NCBI GenBank assembly: GCA_036971715.1
Contig: JAVHJL010000003.1
Coordinates: 1,922,001-1,986,000 of the forward strand
Reading direction: 5' to 3'
Origin: Arthrobotrys musiformis
Taxonomy: Eukaryota; Ascomycota; Orbiliomycetes; Orbiliales; Orbiliaceae
Length of the DNA stretch: 64,000 bases
The position numbers and the translations under genes are program-made. The notes beneath the pieces were generated by a model that was not told where the DNA came from, did not search any database, and saw only the letters and a list, made by a program, of their open reading frames with translations. Shown in pieces: positions 1 to 11,186 of the stretch (within the stretch, counting starts at the first letter, position 1; every line of letters starts with the position of its first letter).

Positions 1-4
1 TCTA

Positions 5-3000
5 ATGCCACCTTTCGCTCAGTATGCGGCCCGATTTTGGCATATCCACGTTCAGAAGTCTGCCCTCGCCGGTTACGACCAGACGGAGATCCATAAAGCC
101 TTGGACCAATTTTTCACAGGAGAATCGTTAACGAGGTGGACCAAATTAACTGGCTCGTGGGTAGGCAGGCTTACACCTGTCTTAGCCGGGGTTACGCTTG
201 GGCTTCCTGACTATGTCGAATACCTGCTAAGCAATGGCAGTACTGATTTCCGTTGCAAGGAGGATGATATCTTTTCCATATCCCCCCTGTGCTACGCCGC
301 ACAGAAAGGCTACGATAGAATTGTCGAGATAATTCTAAGGGCTGGAGTCGATCCGAATGAAAAGAATAGCTGTGGAGAAACCGCTCTTATTCTTGCTACC
401 AGTCATGGCCACCCCAAAATAGTCAAGCTGCTTATCGAGGCTGGTGTTGACATATTTGAGCCGGTGAAATATCAGATGGGGCATGATGATGGGCGGATGT
501 CTTGGATGGAAAACTACAATGAAAGTCCCTTCGACCTTGCTGGCCAACGTGGAAAAGACGATGTCATGGCCGTGTTTTTCCCATTTATCAAAACCCCGGA
601 CCAAGCCAACAGCGCGCTGATTCGAGCCGTGCGGGCAAAACGTTCACCAACAGTAAAAATGCTTCTTCGGCACCCTTTGGTCGACATCAACTCCCGAATT
701 CTCGGCCAGACGCCGCTCTACACTGCGTGTGATATTCGAAATGGTGGCCTTGATATCGTTGAGCTCCTCGTGGAGGCCGGAGCGGATCCTAACATCCTAA
801 GTGATTGCCTCTACCAGAATAAGGACGAGCCTAAGATACAGAATGGTGCTTTATACCGTTTTGCAGATGTCAACTGCTACCAGAATTATTGGTTCCCGTC
901 CCATAACGACTATCTTGAAAAAATGACGAAAGGTTTCATGCTTTTGTTAGCTGCGGGCGCTGAGGTAAACGAAGTGGGCCATTTGGGAAACACAGTCTTG
1001 CATAAAATCGGAGAGGCGTCATTTGCTCGACTTCTTCTAGAGGCAGGGGCAGACCCAAATGCCGCGAACGAGGCCGGCCAAACCCCACTCCATTGGTGCG
1101 GACGATTGGAAATGCTGGACGTACTACTAGCGGACCCGAGGATCGAAATTGACCGAAAAGACAATCGCGGTAGAACACCACTCCTGTCCATGTTGAGGAG
1201 GGGCAGCACGGATATCGTTCTTCGACTACTGGAGGCCGGAGCAGATGCTACTGCTGTCGATAAGAAGGGCCGTGGAGCATTCCATCAGGCTGCCCGCACC
1301 TTGGGTGATTTTGGTGATTGCGTGAGCCAAGATACTCTCAAGCGTTTACTTGAGTCGGGGGCCAATATAAACCTACGAAATCGCAACGGGAAAACTGCTT
1401 TGCACGTTCTGATAAAAAAATATACGGGAAGGGATATACCCAACAGGTTCGACGAAATATACGACTACTTCCTCTCAGCTGGAGCTGATCTAGAATTGGT
1501 GGATAACGACGGCAAAACTCCCTTGCACCAGTTCATGGAGAATTGTGCTTGGGAGAATCTCACTGAACGATTCCAGAGATTAATTAAGTCAGGAGCAAGG
1601 CCTGATACTCTGGATTACAGGGGCAGAAATCTATACTATGCCTGCCTCCGGAATGCAGACTGCTGGGAGGGCCATGGTGAGGCTCTCAAATTGGTTCTCG
1701 ATTGTAATATTGACCCAAAGCAGACGGATTACGACGGTAATACCCTCTGGCACGAGGCTTGCGCCGTTTCTGGTAACGTGGGTTACCACTACAGTCTACG
1801 GGATCCATCCTTTATGCTGGAGTTTTTAAAAGAAAAAGGAATTGAGATGTCCCAACCAAACAAAATGGGCCGTACTCCACTTCACATGGTGTGCATGTTT
1901 AGGGCCTACCGACCCAACTCGGCGGTCGATTTCCTCCTGGAACAAGAACAGATAGATATCAATCAGGCGGACAACAACGGTATCACGGCACTTCATCTTG
2001 CCTCAACATGCTGTGAATTCCATACTAGCCGTTTATTGATAGCGGGCGCTAAAGTATCCACAACTACCTATGAAGGGCTCACCGCGCTTCACCTTGCTGC
2101 TAGATCTCGACAACCTAACATTCTCGGAATTCTACTCGAAGCTCTGAGGTCTCAAACAACTGCGGATGAGTTTCTGGCAGTAGTCAACACCAAGGATGAT
2201 TCCACCCCTAAAGCCACAGCACTTTACTATGCCTGCGCTTCTGGAAATCCCGTGTCTGTGAAGCTTCTTCTCGACGCAGGCGCAACAGTCGATACTCCAT
2301 CCGCCACCGGATCGCCATGGCTTGCTTGTGCGAGATTTGAAGAGGAGGAGGTCAATTGGCATCGTTCTCAACAAAAGGAGCTTGATTCTTCTACTTATAG
2401 AAAAGAATTGCATAGGAGTATTATGCCGGACGCGCAGGGTTTGATGGTTCATGACCAATCTAGATCGAAAGTTATCGAAGGTGATCTTTTGCCTACACGT
2501 TTGGACGAGACCGTGCAACTCTTGATAGAATACGGTCCTTCATCGACAAAGTATATCGACGAAGCTATTACCACTGCTGCATCAAATAACTTCGACTACA
2601 CAGTCGAATGTTTGGTCTCCAAGCGCATAGCTCTTGAGACGGAGGAAGCTTTCAAACCTCATCTGGAGACTAAACTATGTCTCGTGAGGCAGGAGGCACA
2701 ACGGAAAATTCTTGAAAACGACGAGTTCTCTGACACGGAGGGGCTGAAATCTAACGTTGATTTCCTGATGTCGCTACGAGAATACGGCCTCGTAACTTCA
2801 ATTTTACAAAAAGTCGATTTCTTGGAAATGGATGACTTCAAATCTTCTATTCTCCATGACCTTGCCTCTGGTGGATTTACGTTTATTCTAAGGAGTATTT
2901 TGACGGTAGAAGTCTTGGCCAAGCTTGATGACTGGGAGAGGTGCCGTCAAGAGGCTTTCAGAGCTCGTCCATCGTATCTGTCTCCAAAATTACAAAAGCC

Positions 3001-4783
3001 AAAGAAGCCATTGATACTTGAAGTATGCAAGGGGGCGATACCGAATATGGATGTCCTACGGTTTCTGGTTGAGGAGGTTGGCGTCGATGTCAATACACGC
3101 CACATAAAATACGTTAAACGTGGGGATGAATGGGAATACATTAGCTCAAAGTCTTCCATTCGTGTCCTCATAACACAAAATCGATGGTGGCAAGCCAACC
3201 AAGCAATCCCATATCTCATCCAGCGCGGCGCCAATATAGAAATTCCCTGTTATAGCGGTATCACTCCACTACATGCCGCGGTCAAACTAGACCAGCGTAA
3301 ATACCCGTTCAACTACAGGACTATCAAGTTGCTCCTCTCTCATGGAGCCAATACTGATACAGCCGATACACGGGGGCGCTCTTGTCTAGAAGAAGCCAGT
3401 CGGAATGATGACATATTTCGTCTCTTAATTCAACACGGAGCGAATGTTACACATCAGGCGTTCCTCGCGACAATTAAGGAAGAAAGATATGGTATCTTTA
3501 AGACCTTGTTGGAATCTGGCGTTGATCCTAATACGGGGTTCAGTCCCAAGCAAGAGGATAAGCACTATCTGGACGAAACTGATCATGATGAAACGTTCCC
3601 ACTTCATTGTGCAGCTTGCAGCAGTGGAGATGACCATGACACCAGGGTAAAAATGATCCAGCTTTTGCTCGACTACGGGGCAGATCCGTGCGCTAAATAT
3701 CCCGGCGGAACGATCATGCACTGTCTCGTTAGCAATAGCTCATTCATGTCAATTTTCATGGACCTTCCATATTTCGCTTCGGCACTTGAAGAGCGTGATT
3801 CTGAAGGAAATACTCTCTTGCTAAGGGCATGTGGTAGAAGTAATCTATTCCCGGAGCCGGGTAAACCTCTGATTGAAGAGCTCCTTGACCGTGGTGCGGA
3901 TATACGTGCCCGAAGCAATGACGGAAGCACGGTGCTGCACCATTACATCAATCGCTACGCTCAGAACCGCGACACGGGGCCTCTAAACTTGCAGCTTCTG
4001 AGCCTAATCATATCCAAAGCTCAAGACCTCGTCAATGTAGCCGACAAAGAGGGCCGGACACCTTTGCACCGCGTTTTTGCTGAAATCCGCCGCAGGAATA
4101 AAGAGGACTACGAAGAAGCAGCCAATCTCCTTCTCTCCGCAGGCGCAGATCCGCTTCTCGCATACTTACTCCCAGCAGACCTGAATTTGCCGCGAAGTCA
4201 AGATGAAACCTTCATCCACGAGCAAGCCGGAGGAAACTGGATTTACAGCAAAACCGGCGATTTCAACTCCGAAAAGCGCAAGTTATTCGAACGCCTTGTA
4301 AGCATGGGGGTGGATGTCAACGTCCGCGATACCCAGAGCGAGACGCCACTGTTTAGATTCTTTCGACGCGCCAATGTGGAGCAAATCGTACCGAGTGACC
4401 CCCGATGCGCATGTGCCGGAGCCCCAGATAGGTGTGAGAATATAATGAGAGCCAAGATAAACGAACTTCCTGTGCTTGAGATGTTTGACAGGGCAGGGAT
4501 GGATTGGAAGGCGGTCAACAAGGCCGGGGAGACGCTACTGCACGTGGTAGCTTCGGATCCAAAGAGTCACTGGCCCAAGCGGGCGGCGAGAAGGTTTAAG
4601 TTTCTGTTAGAGAAAGGGTTGGATGTGACGGCTGAGGACAATCAGCATAGAACGGCACTGGACGTCGCGGCGAGCCAAGGTGCGCAGGATATTCTGGATT
4701 TGTTTAGTCGCGACCCGCAAGCAGCTGAAGAGGAGCCAGAGGGTCTATCGATACAGGACGAAATTGCTAAACTTTTGGGATAG
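5..4783 (+). CDS. Large ankyrin-repeat protein, 5'-partial (probable C-terminal part of a NACHT/NLR-type protein)
   Basis: The reading frame is open from the left edge to a TAG at 4781-4783 (1592 residues from the first visible ATG). It contains more than 20 ankyrin units of the type G-x-T-P/A-L-H-x-A...LL-x-x-GAD-x-N, from about residue 85 to the C-terminus, with more divergent spacers around residues 770-1000. The first residues (YAARFWHIH, then a helical LTRWTKL stretch) resemble the segment that links the winged-helix region of fungal NACHT proteins to their ankyrin array. I therefore infer that the gene starts outside the window and that position 5 is an internal Met. No intron is needed inside the visible part. 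Ankyrin arrays of fungal NLRs act as ligand-sensing or protein-binding surfaces; the ligand is unknown. Alternative: a free-standing ankyrin protein. Confidence 0.85.
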   Translation: MPPFAQYAARFWHIHVQKSALAGYDQTEIHKALDQFFTGESLTRWTKLTGSWVGRLTPVLAGVTLGLPDYVEYLLSNGSTDFRCKEDDIFSISPLCYAAQKGYDRIVEIILRAGVDPNEKNSCGETALILATSHGHPKIVKLLIEAGVDIFEPVKYQMGHDDGRMSWMENYNESPFDLAGQRGKDDVMAVFFPFIKTPDQANSALIRAVRAKRSPTVKMLLRHPLVDINSRILGQTPLYTACDIRNGGLDIVELLVEAGADPNILSDCLYQNKDEPKIQNGALYRFADVNCYQNYWFPSHNDYLEKMTKGFMLLLAAGAEVNEVGHLGNTVLHKIGEASFARLLLEAGADPNAANEAGQTPLHWCGRLEMLDVLLADPRIEIDRKDNRGRTPLLSMLRRGSTDIVLRLLEAGADATAVDKKGRGAFHQAARTLGDFGDCVSQDTLKRLLESGANINLRNRNGKTALHVLIKKYTGRDIPNRFDEIYDYFLSAGADLELVDNDGKTPLHQFMENCAWENLTERFQRLIKSGARPDTLDYRGRNLYYACLRNADCWEGHGEALKLVLDCNIDPKQTDYDGNTLWHEACAVSGNVGYHYSLRDPSFMLEFLKEKGIEMSQPNKMGRTPLHMVCMFRAYRPNSAVDFLLEQEQIDINQADNNGITALHLASTCCEFHTSRLLIAGAKVSTTTYEGLTALHLAARSRQPNILGILLEALRSQTTADEFLAVVNTKDDSTPKATALYYACASGNPVSVKLLLDAGATVDTPSATGSPWLACARFEEEEVNWHRSQQKELDSSTYRKELHRSIMPDAQGLMVHDQSRSKVIEGDLLPTRLDETVQLLIEYGPSSTKYIDEAITTAASNNFDYTVECLVSKRIALETEEAFKPHLETKLCLVRQEAQRKILENDEFSDTEGLKSNVDFLMSLREYGLVTSILQKVDFLEMDDFKSSILHDLASGGFTFILRSILTVEVLAKLDDWERCRQEAFRARPSYLSPKLQKPKKPLILEVCKGAIPNMDVLRFLVEEVGVDVNTRHIKYVKRGDEWEYISSKSSIRVLITQNRWWQANQAIPYLIQRGANIEIPCYSGITPLHAAVKLDQRKYPFNYRTIKLLLSHGANTDTADTRGRSCLEEASRNDDIFRLLIQHGANVTHQAFLATIKEERYGIFKTLLESGVDPNTGFSPKQEDKHYLDETDHDETFPLHCAACSSGDDHDTRVKMIQLLLDYGADPCAKYPGGTIMHCLVSNSSFMSIFMDLPYFASALEERDSEGNTLLLRACGRSNLFPEPGKPLIEELLDRGADIRARSNDGSTVLHHYINRYAQNRDTGPLNLQLLSLIISKAQDLVNVADKEGRTPLHRVFAEIRRRNKEDYEEAANLLLSAGADPLLAYLLPADLNLPRSQDETFIHEQAGGNWIYSKTGDFNSEKRKLFERLVSMGVDVNVRDTQSETPLFRFFRRANVEQIVPSDPRCACAGAPDRCENIMRAKINELPVLEMFDRAGMDWKAVNKAGETLLHVVASDPKSHWPKRAARRFKFLLEKGLDVTAEDNQHRTALDVAASQGAQDILDLFSRDPQAAEEEPEGLSIQDEIAKLLG

Positions 4784-5582
4784 TGCCGGCTTCCACAATC
4801 TCAAGGTCTAGGCTACTCTTTTGAACCGTGTTATGGGAAGGCTAGACAGATTGCTCGTCCGACAGTCATATATATAGTTTGTTTAATATTCAGAGAACTT
4901 GGTCGTAATTTGTACAGGAGATAAAGACTACAAAGGACCTTATGTGGACATGTATATTATATTAGTCCAGTCAGGAAATAAGAAACAATACAGCGGCATT
5001 GAATTGTTTACTACAGACATCACTGCCGTGCCATAACAACATATATATATTCAACTTGGTGAATGTGGCGGTATTGCCTGCCCACCTGCCCAATAAGTTA
5101 CCTTCTGGTGAACCACTCAGTAATAAGTACCCAATAAACACCTACTTACTTATCTACCTGCCTACCTAGCGGTTCACTGAGTGGTTCGCTGGGTGGTTCA
5201 CCGGGCGGGTAGTTGGGCGTTCTACAAGCCGGAATATTATGAATTATAGCTACAACATTGTTCAGCTTCATAATAAATTTAAGCTTCCCGGAAGTTCCCA
5301 TATTTACCTAGGTAATAATTCAGCTGTGGCTATTGTGGCTTTTTAAATTGTCTTTGAATATATACGTACTTCATGTAGTTAGATGAATAAAGGGATGAAC
5401 CATCACGTGCTCGAGCCTTTCATAACCTGTGCCTGCTTCAGATCATCTCTGATTCTATTACCGATAACCATCTATTATATACCTCTACACCTCATCGCTC
5501 GCGTGTCGTCTTCTAGCTTTCCGGGATATCTTTCGTGTTATCAAAGTTTTGACCCCTGGGAGGTGGGTCTCGCCAGATTACA
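4784..5582. other. Intergenic, AT-rich, with a short inverted repeat
   Basis: No coding potential is seen. The stretch holds the 3' flank of the ankyrin gene and the presumed promoter of the glycosyltransferase. At 5110-5121 and 5176-5187 there is a perfect 12-nt inverted repeat (GAACCACTCAGT and its complement), followed by further GGTGGTTCACC-like copies. Confidence 0.6.
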
Positions 5583-7030
5583 ATGAAGCTAGTCCCAACG
5601 ACAAAACAAATCTCGATCTTTAGCACCGTCACGGTTCTGGGCTTCTTGGCCATCTGGCAGGTTTTAAGCAATGGCTCCTACAATGGCCCTTTGCGTCTCC
5701 CGACGTTTACAGGCGCCCTTGAGAAACATCCAGGTGATAACGAAGGTTCAAGCTGGAGGGACCGGTACTACCGGGAGGTTTTCACCGAGTCCGATCGAAC
5801 AGCAGATACCATCCTCACACCCAATCTCGCAGAATTGTGTCAAGCGATAACATGGCGGCCGAAGCTATACCTCAACTGCACGCGCGTCTCCGGCGGGCTC
5901 TTCAACCAGGTCAATGAGATCAAAAACTGCATTCGCATGGCCATAGACGCCGGGGCCAACTTGATCCTACCATCCAGCAGCGAGAGGGATTCCGAAAGAT
6001 TAAACAATTTCCACAAAGGTGAAATCGCATGGAAACGTCAGTTCAGACAGAGCTGGGACGAAGGATATATAATATTCCATCTGGGCAAAGCCTGTCCGCA
6101 GATGAAGGTCTTACCATCCGACGAACCGCCCATATCGAATGCGACACATATCTTGATCGATCCGAAGGGGTCACCTGGGTTTAAAGAGTATTTGGGACAC
6201 TTCGATGACACCAGGACGTTCCGCGATTACGTCGACAAGACCTCGAGCGAGAAAGGAGCTACCCTCAACTCGACTATTTCACCTGTTGTTCTGGAAATCG
6301 AATGGACGCTTCTGGTCATCAATCCCGAGAATGACCCGACCGGACTCGATTCGCGGGCCTGGACCGAGATAAGCTTATTAATACGACCGACAGAGTCTCG
6401 TCGGCGGTTGGTGCAGAAACTATCAGAAGCAGAAAGCCTACGGAAGGATTCATACATCGGCGTTCATCTCCGGGTAGAACACGATGCTGTAGGAAAGTGG
6501 TGGGATGATCTTGAGCTGCAGGTATCAAAGAACTTAAACTCTATTGATGTCGTGGCGAAGCGGTTTAGAGAACAGCGCAGGGATGGCAAAAACCCGTTTA
6601 TCTATGTGGCCTGCGGTGACAAGAAAGGCATCGAAAGGTTCAGAGAACTTGCAGCGCTACGCGGATACATCGTGCTTGATAAATGGGGAGTATTGGGAAA
6701 CGATACTGAATCTCTTAGCGAGATTGATAAACTTAGTTTCGATGGGAGGGGCTTGTTAGATTACGCCATACTGCTCAACGGATATTTTTTCTTAGGTTCT
6801 TACTTCCGAAGATTTAGATCAAGATATCGGCTACTTCTAGAATGTATTGTTGCTAACTTGTTGAATCCATAGGTACACTAGGGTCGTCATTCTCCTACAC
6901 CGTCGCCAACATGAGAAGCGACCGCGGACGGTTTCCTGGAACTAGCTTTGTGGTAGATGGCACGGCGAAGTCGTTCTCCCACTTGTTTATGCCACCATCT
7001 GGTCGTGCCCATTTCGCTTGCTGTTTATAA
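5583..7030 (+). CDS. Membrane-anchored GDP-fucose protein O-fucosyltransferase-like glycosyltransferase
   Basis: Two exons: 5583-6795 and 6873-7030, 456 residues. The 77-nt intron has a GCTAAC branch point at 6852-6857 and an ATAG acceptor. Without splicing the ORF ends before the conserved C-terminal motif, and splicing restores it. Residues 9-28 form a single hydrophobic signal anchor, which predicts a type II Golgi/ER membrane protein. The block SGGLFNQVNEIK...AIDAGANLILP (about residues 103-132) is the N-terminal fucosyltransferase-like signature. GVHLRVEHDA (about residue 291) gives the HxRxE motif, and GSSFSYTV in exon 2 matches the C-terminal nucleotide-sugar motif. The family normally transfers fucose from GDP-fucose to protein Ser/Thr; the acceptor here is unknown. 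It lies downstream of the ankyrin gene on the same strand but with its own promoter region. Confidence 0.8.
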
Positions 7031-8173
7031 TTATGAATGGCACAGTTATCGGGAAAACCAGGGCCTTCCGTCAACGGAAAAAGTGAAATGACGAATTACG
7101 GGAACCGACGAGCGAGGCCAGTGCATACGGTACGTGGATAGGCGCCTGGGCCTCTGACAGTTAACCTCAACTAATACGTACTTAGCTATCTCCTTCACCC
7201 ATCGGAGGATGGAGGGGAAACATCTACCCCTCATTCTCACCCCACCTTGCCACCTCGCTGTTCGGAATATACCTCCCTTCACCAGGAATACCCCTGCGGC
7301 CTAATAACCCCTCCCAGGAAGTCCTGTCCTCTTCTAATATATTCCTCTACCTTACCATGATACATAGTACCCAGCCAGCACCATAGATCTATACCATAAC
7401 CCTTCCATTAGTCTGGGGGTTGCTCTCCTCTGCCTTGGCCCCTCCATAGCTCTAGTCGCGCACCGCCTATAGCTAGGCTAAAGCTTATATTAATCGATAA
7501 TCTCGTGTAACCCATTCCTGTAAACCCGTCTGACTAAGCCCAGACATGCACACGACACCACGATACTTCACAACGGATATCTCCGGTAATACGTATACCA
7601 TCTTAAATATAAAAAAAGGTTAAAAAAATTACATACGAAAAAAAAGAGAGAGCCTAAAACTACAAGAAACCCAATTGAAGTGGAAAGGACCAAGAAGGAA
7701 AGCTTGAGAGAAAAGGTACCGAAAGGAAAACGCAATGGGAAAATCCTACATGAACAGGGGGAAAAAAAAAAAACTCGAAAATATGCCGCTCAATTAAAAT
7801 TAAAGAGGAAAAAAAAATTGAAGAAAAAGTGACATCAATGCAACATTCTACGAGGCTTTCGGAGACAAATGCGTGCATGATACGGAGAGGTAAGGGAGGA
7901 TGAGGGTTCCATTAGCGTTATGAATGATGATGGTAGCAATGATGGTGAAATAGTAGACAGGCAGGACATTCGATGGTGACAATTTTTTCATGTCTGGTAT
8001 CATCAGCGGCGAATAAAAGAGGTCATTTATCAAAAGAAAAGAGGAAAAAGAAACAACAAGACAAGAGAATCAAAGCGTGCGAATGCCTGTGATGCCCACC
8101 AAATATCGGATAGTTGATGCATGTAAAATAAGAACCCGAAGAAACGTCAAAAACGAGCTTCAGAGAGAGTCGC
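7031..8173. other. Convergent intergenic region
   Basis: The 3' flanks of the glycosyltransferase (+) and of the CBM48 protein gene (-) meet here. The stretch 7600-7830 is A-rich with several homopolymer runs. I see no gene, RNA gene or repeat family. Confidence 0.5.
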
Positions 8174-10384
8174 TTATTTCAGTTTCTGTGCGATCTTGTG
8201 GAAGAAGGCCGAGACTCGTCGCTTCTTCTTAACTTCCTTGTCCTTAGCGGCTTCGGCCGAGGCTTCACCGTTCTTAACCTCAGTCTTAGGGGCTTCGGCT
8301 TCGGTCTTAGGAGCTTCGGGAGCGGCCTCGGTAGTTGGGGCCTCTGGAGCATCAGTCTTTGGGGCCTCTGGGGCCTCAGTTGTAGGAGCTGCTGGGGCTT
8401 CAGTTGTAGGGGCTGGCGGAGCCTCAGTTGTAGGGGCTGCTGGAGCCTCGGTCTTTGGAGCCTCTGGGGTCTCAGTCTTTGGAGCTTCAGGAGCTTCGGT
8501 TGTGGGGGCCTCAGGGACAACCTTTTCAACGACCTTCTCGGCGGTCTCAACAACCTTTTCAACAGTGGAAGGCTCCTCGACCTTTGGTGGTTCCAAGGTT
8601 TCTGGCTTAGTCTCTGCCTTAGTAATAGCCTCCTCAACGATAGCCTTAGCTTCGACGGCAACCGGGTTGGAGACGGCTTCGGCTGGGACACCAGCCTCTG
8701 CGATAGCAGCAGTGACGACGGCAGGAACAACTGGGATCTCCGATGGGCTAGCGACTGGCTCCTCAGCGATTGGCTCGGCCGGCTTGACCTCGCTCTTCAA
8801 TTCGGCTTCAATTTCCTTCTTGGCCTCAACGGCGATAGGGGAGGCAGAGGCCTCGAGTGGGACACCGGCTTCGGCCTGGCTCTCACGGACGACTTCTGGA
8901 ACATCGGCGCGTGCGAATTCAGGAGTAGCCTCTGGAGCGACCTTCTCGACCTTCGCAACGATTTCGTCCTCGACCTATTATTTTCAGAGTTAGCAAAATC
9001 TCTATTGAGTCACTCATTTTAGTAAATACTGACCTCCTTCTTGGCCTCAACGGCAGCTGGGTTTCCAGAGGCTTCAGGCTCAACTCCGGCCTTTTCTTGC
9101 GATTCGACAACAACTGGTGGAACGACCTCAGTGGTTGCAGTGCTATGGTCTTCTTCCTTTTCGGTCTTTCCAACAACAGCTTCAGGAAGCAAGCTCTTGA
9201 CGGCATCAGTAATACCGACAATTGGCAAACCGGATTCTGGGATCAAATTCTTAGCGCCAGTGGCGTCGACAGCACCGGCGAGAGCTGCTGTGACAGCGGC
9301 AACGGTGGCTGCAGCGGCTGCACCAACACCGAGGTTGGAAGCATCGGCGTGTTCGTAGGATTCCTTGTCTAATTTGACGTTATCAGTGATACTGGCGGTA
9401 TGTGGTGGAACCGGCTGGTTTGGCTCCAATTGGATCGGGTTGTCAGCGGTCTCAGAAGCTGGGAGTGGGTTGACGCTGAAAACCTGGTCGAGCTCGGCCT
9501 TATCCTCGACAGTATCGGGGAGGTATCCGGGAACAGACTTGGGATCGGGCGTTGGAATGTCTTCAGTGGCGACAATTTCCTTGGTAGCTTCTGGAACAAT
9601 TGGTTCCTCCTTTGCAACAACCTCGAGTGGGACCTCGGCAGCCAAAGCAGCGGTAGTGGATTCGGGTGCAACCGATGAGATAGTGACAGTTGGCTCAGAT
9701 TCAACAACTGGCAGGGCAACAACAGTGTCTGGCTCCGGTTCCTTTGCCTTCTCCTTTTTGGGCTCTAATGGAACCTCAGCAGCCAAAGCAGCAGTAGTGG
9801 ATTCGGGTGCAACCGATGAGATTGTGACAGTTGGCTCAGATTCAACAACTGGCAGGGCGGCAACCGTGTCTGGTTCCTTGACAGCCTCCGGCTCTGGTTC
9901 TGGCTCCTTTGCCTTCTCCTTTCTTGGCTCTAATGGAACCTCGGCGGCGAGAGCAGCGGTGGAGGTCTCAGGACCAGCGGACTGGATGAAGGGCGTGACG
10001 GTTTCATCGGCAGTATCTGGGATAGGGGTGGGGACAAAGAAAGTTGGCTCTTCGAGGGGCTTGATGTCCTCGACGAGGAGATAGTTGTTGTCGTTCCCGG
10101 AATCGTCCTTCTCGACACGTTGTTTCGGGTCTATGGTCCAAGTACCGTTCACGATGTACTACACGAGGGAAGCACGTTGATTCGTTAGCATTTTATCCGT
10201 ATTTTAAAAAAAAAAACCAAGAACCAAAAACACCCAAAAAAGGCTCATGCAAAGGAAAGCACAAAATGTTCGCGCCTTGCAGCAGCAGGGGCCCACTCAG
10301 TGGCGTTGACAGCTCGTATCTCGCGTATCACATCATCCCTATGGATTGCGATCGCCTCCTCGTCATAGGGAGCTCGGAGACAGG

Positions 10385-10440
<56 letters not shown>

Positions 10441-11186
10441 AAAAGAGTTTATTTACCTTGTAAGTAATTTTCTCAATAGGAACGGTGACAACTCCGAGAT
10501 GGGTGCCGTCAGCGGTCTTAGTGAGCTGCTCAGGTTTAGCCCAGTTGTCGAAACTACCGGTGACAAAAACCTCTTCGGCGGGTTCGGTCCTGTATGAGGA
10601 GAAGAGATACGTAATCCCGTCAGCTTCAGCCTTCTGCTGTGGTGAGCAAGAAGAGGGGAGAAAAAGGCAAAAATAGAGAACAATCGATAGGCAGCAGCCA
10701 AAAAAAGTGCGATTGTCTGAAGAAAACCGCAGATTTATGACTTCCAGAACGATCTACGCGTAGCTGAGGCCATGCGACGGTTCCATGTTTTCCGTGCATC
10801 GACGGCGGTCACCGGTTTTTTGCCTTTGAGTGACAGTCGAGTGACAGGAACATTCGTCATCGCATGCGAGCGACAGAAATCTCTGTCGCAAAACAGCCAG
10901 GCAGCCGACCCACTCATTCATTCATTCCCAGCGAAACGAGCTGCAGAATCGCAGGCTTCGCTGAGGAATGGAGTAGAGCCGAGCTTCCGACGATCCAGCA
11001 GAGTGCCAAATCGCACAGGATTTTTATGATTTCTATGATTTTTGCTGGGGAAGAAGGTCGAGGAGAGAGAGGGAAAGCTGGAAAAGCTTGGAAAGCTAGA
11101 GGACGGGAGAAAAAGAGGCTGGGAATCGGCAGAATTAGATGAAAAACTTACCATTTGAAAGAGAAAGTCCCCTTGCCAGTGGCCAT
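8174..11186 (-). CDS. Crp1/Mdg1-like protein with N-terminal AMPK-type glycogen-binding domain (CBM48)
   Basis: Four exons read on the minus strand: 11152-11186, 10457-10589, 9034-10158 and 8174-8974, 697 residues. Introns are 562, 298 and 59 nt; the last has a GCTAAC branch point. Joined exons 1-3 give FKW-TEPAEEVFVTGSFDNW...ITYKYIVNGTWTIDPK, the AMPK-beta/CBM48 early-set fold at residues 1 to about 85. This is the architecture of yeast CRP1 (cruciform-DNA recognising) and MDG1. The remaining 600 residues are low-complexity Pro/Ala/Glu/Val. Within it a 47-residue unit is tandemly duplicated (9637-9918), and a run of APxAPTTE-type repeats lies at 8290-8510. The C-terminus is basic (KKKRR...KIAQKLK). 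Intron 2 contains a 54-nt homopolymer. Glycogen or DNA binding is inferred from the family only. Confidence 0.87.
9637..9918 (-). repeat. Tandem 141-bp (47-codon) duplication inside the CBM48 protein
   Basis: Two nearly identical adjacent copies encode ALPVVESEPTVTISSVAPES-TTAALAAEVPLE followed by a Lys/Glu/Pro linker. The period is 141 bp, for example from GCCAAAGCAG at 9641 to the same word at 9782. A third, diverged copy lies just N-terminal in the protein (about 9920-10010). The period is a multiple of three, so the frame is kept. Confidence 0.85.
10385..10438. repeat. 54-nt poly(A) homopolymer (poly(T) on the coding strand) in intron 2 of the CBM48 gene
   Basis: An uninterrupted run of A lies just downstream, in coding-strand terms, of the GTAAAT donor at 10456-10455. 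Length in such runs is prone to polymerase slippage and assembly error. Confidence 0.95.

Noticed and set aside
8196..9022. Plus-strand ORFs of 265 and 274 codons, Ser/Ala/Gly- or Leu/Gly-rich
   Set aside because: They mirror the Pro/Ala/Glu repeat tail of the minus-strand CBM48 protein gene; periodic repeats keep all frames open.
9365..10084. Plus-strand 239-codon Ser/Gly/Thr-rich ORF
   Set aside because: Antisense of exon 3 of the same gene; composition is the mirror of its repeats.
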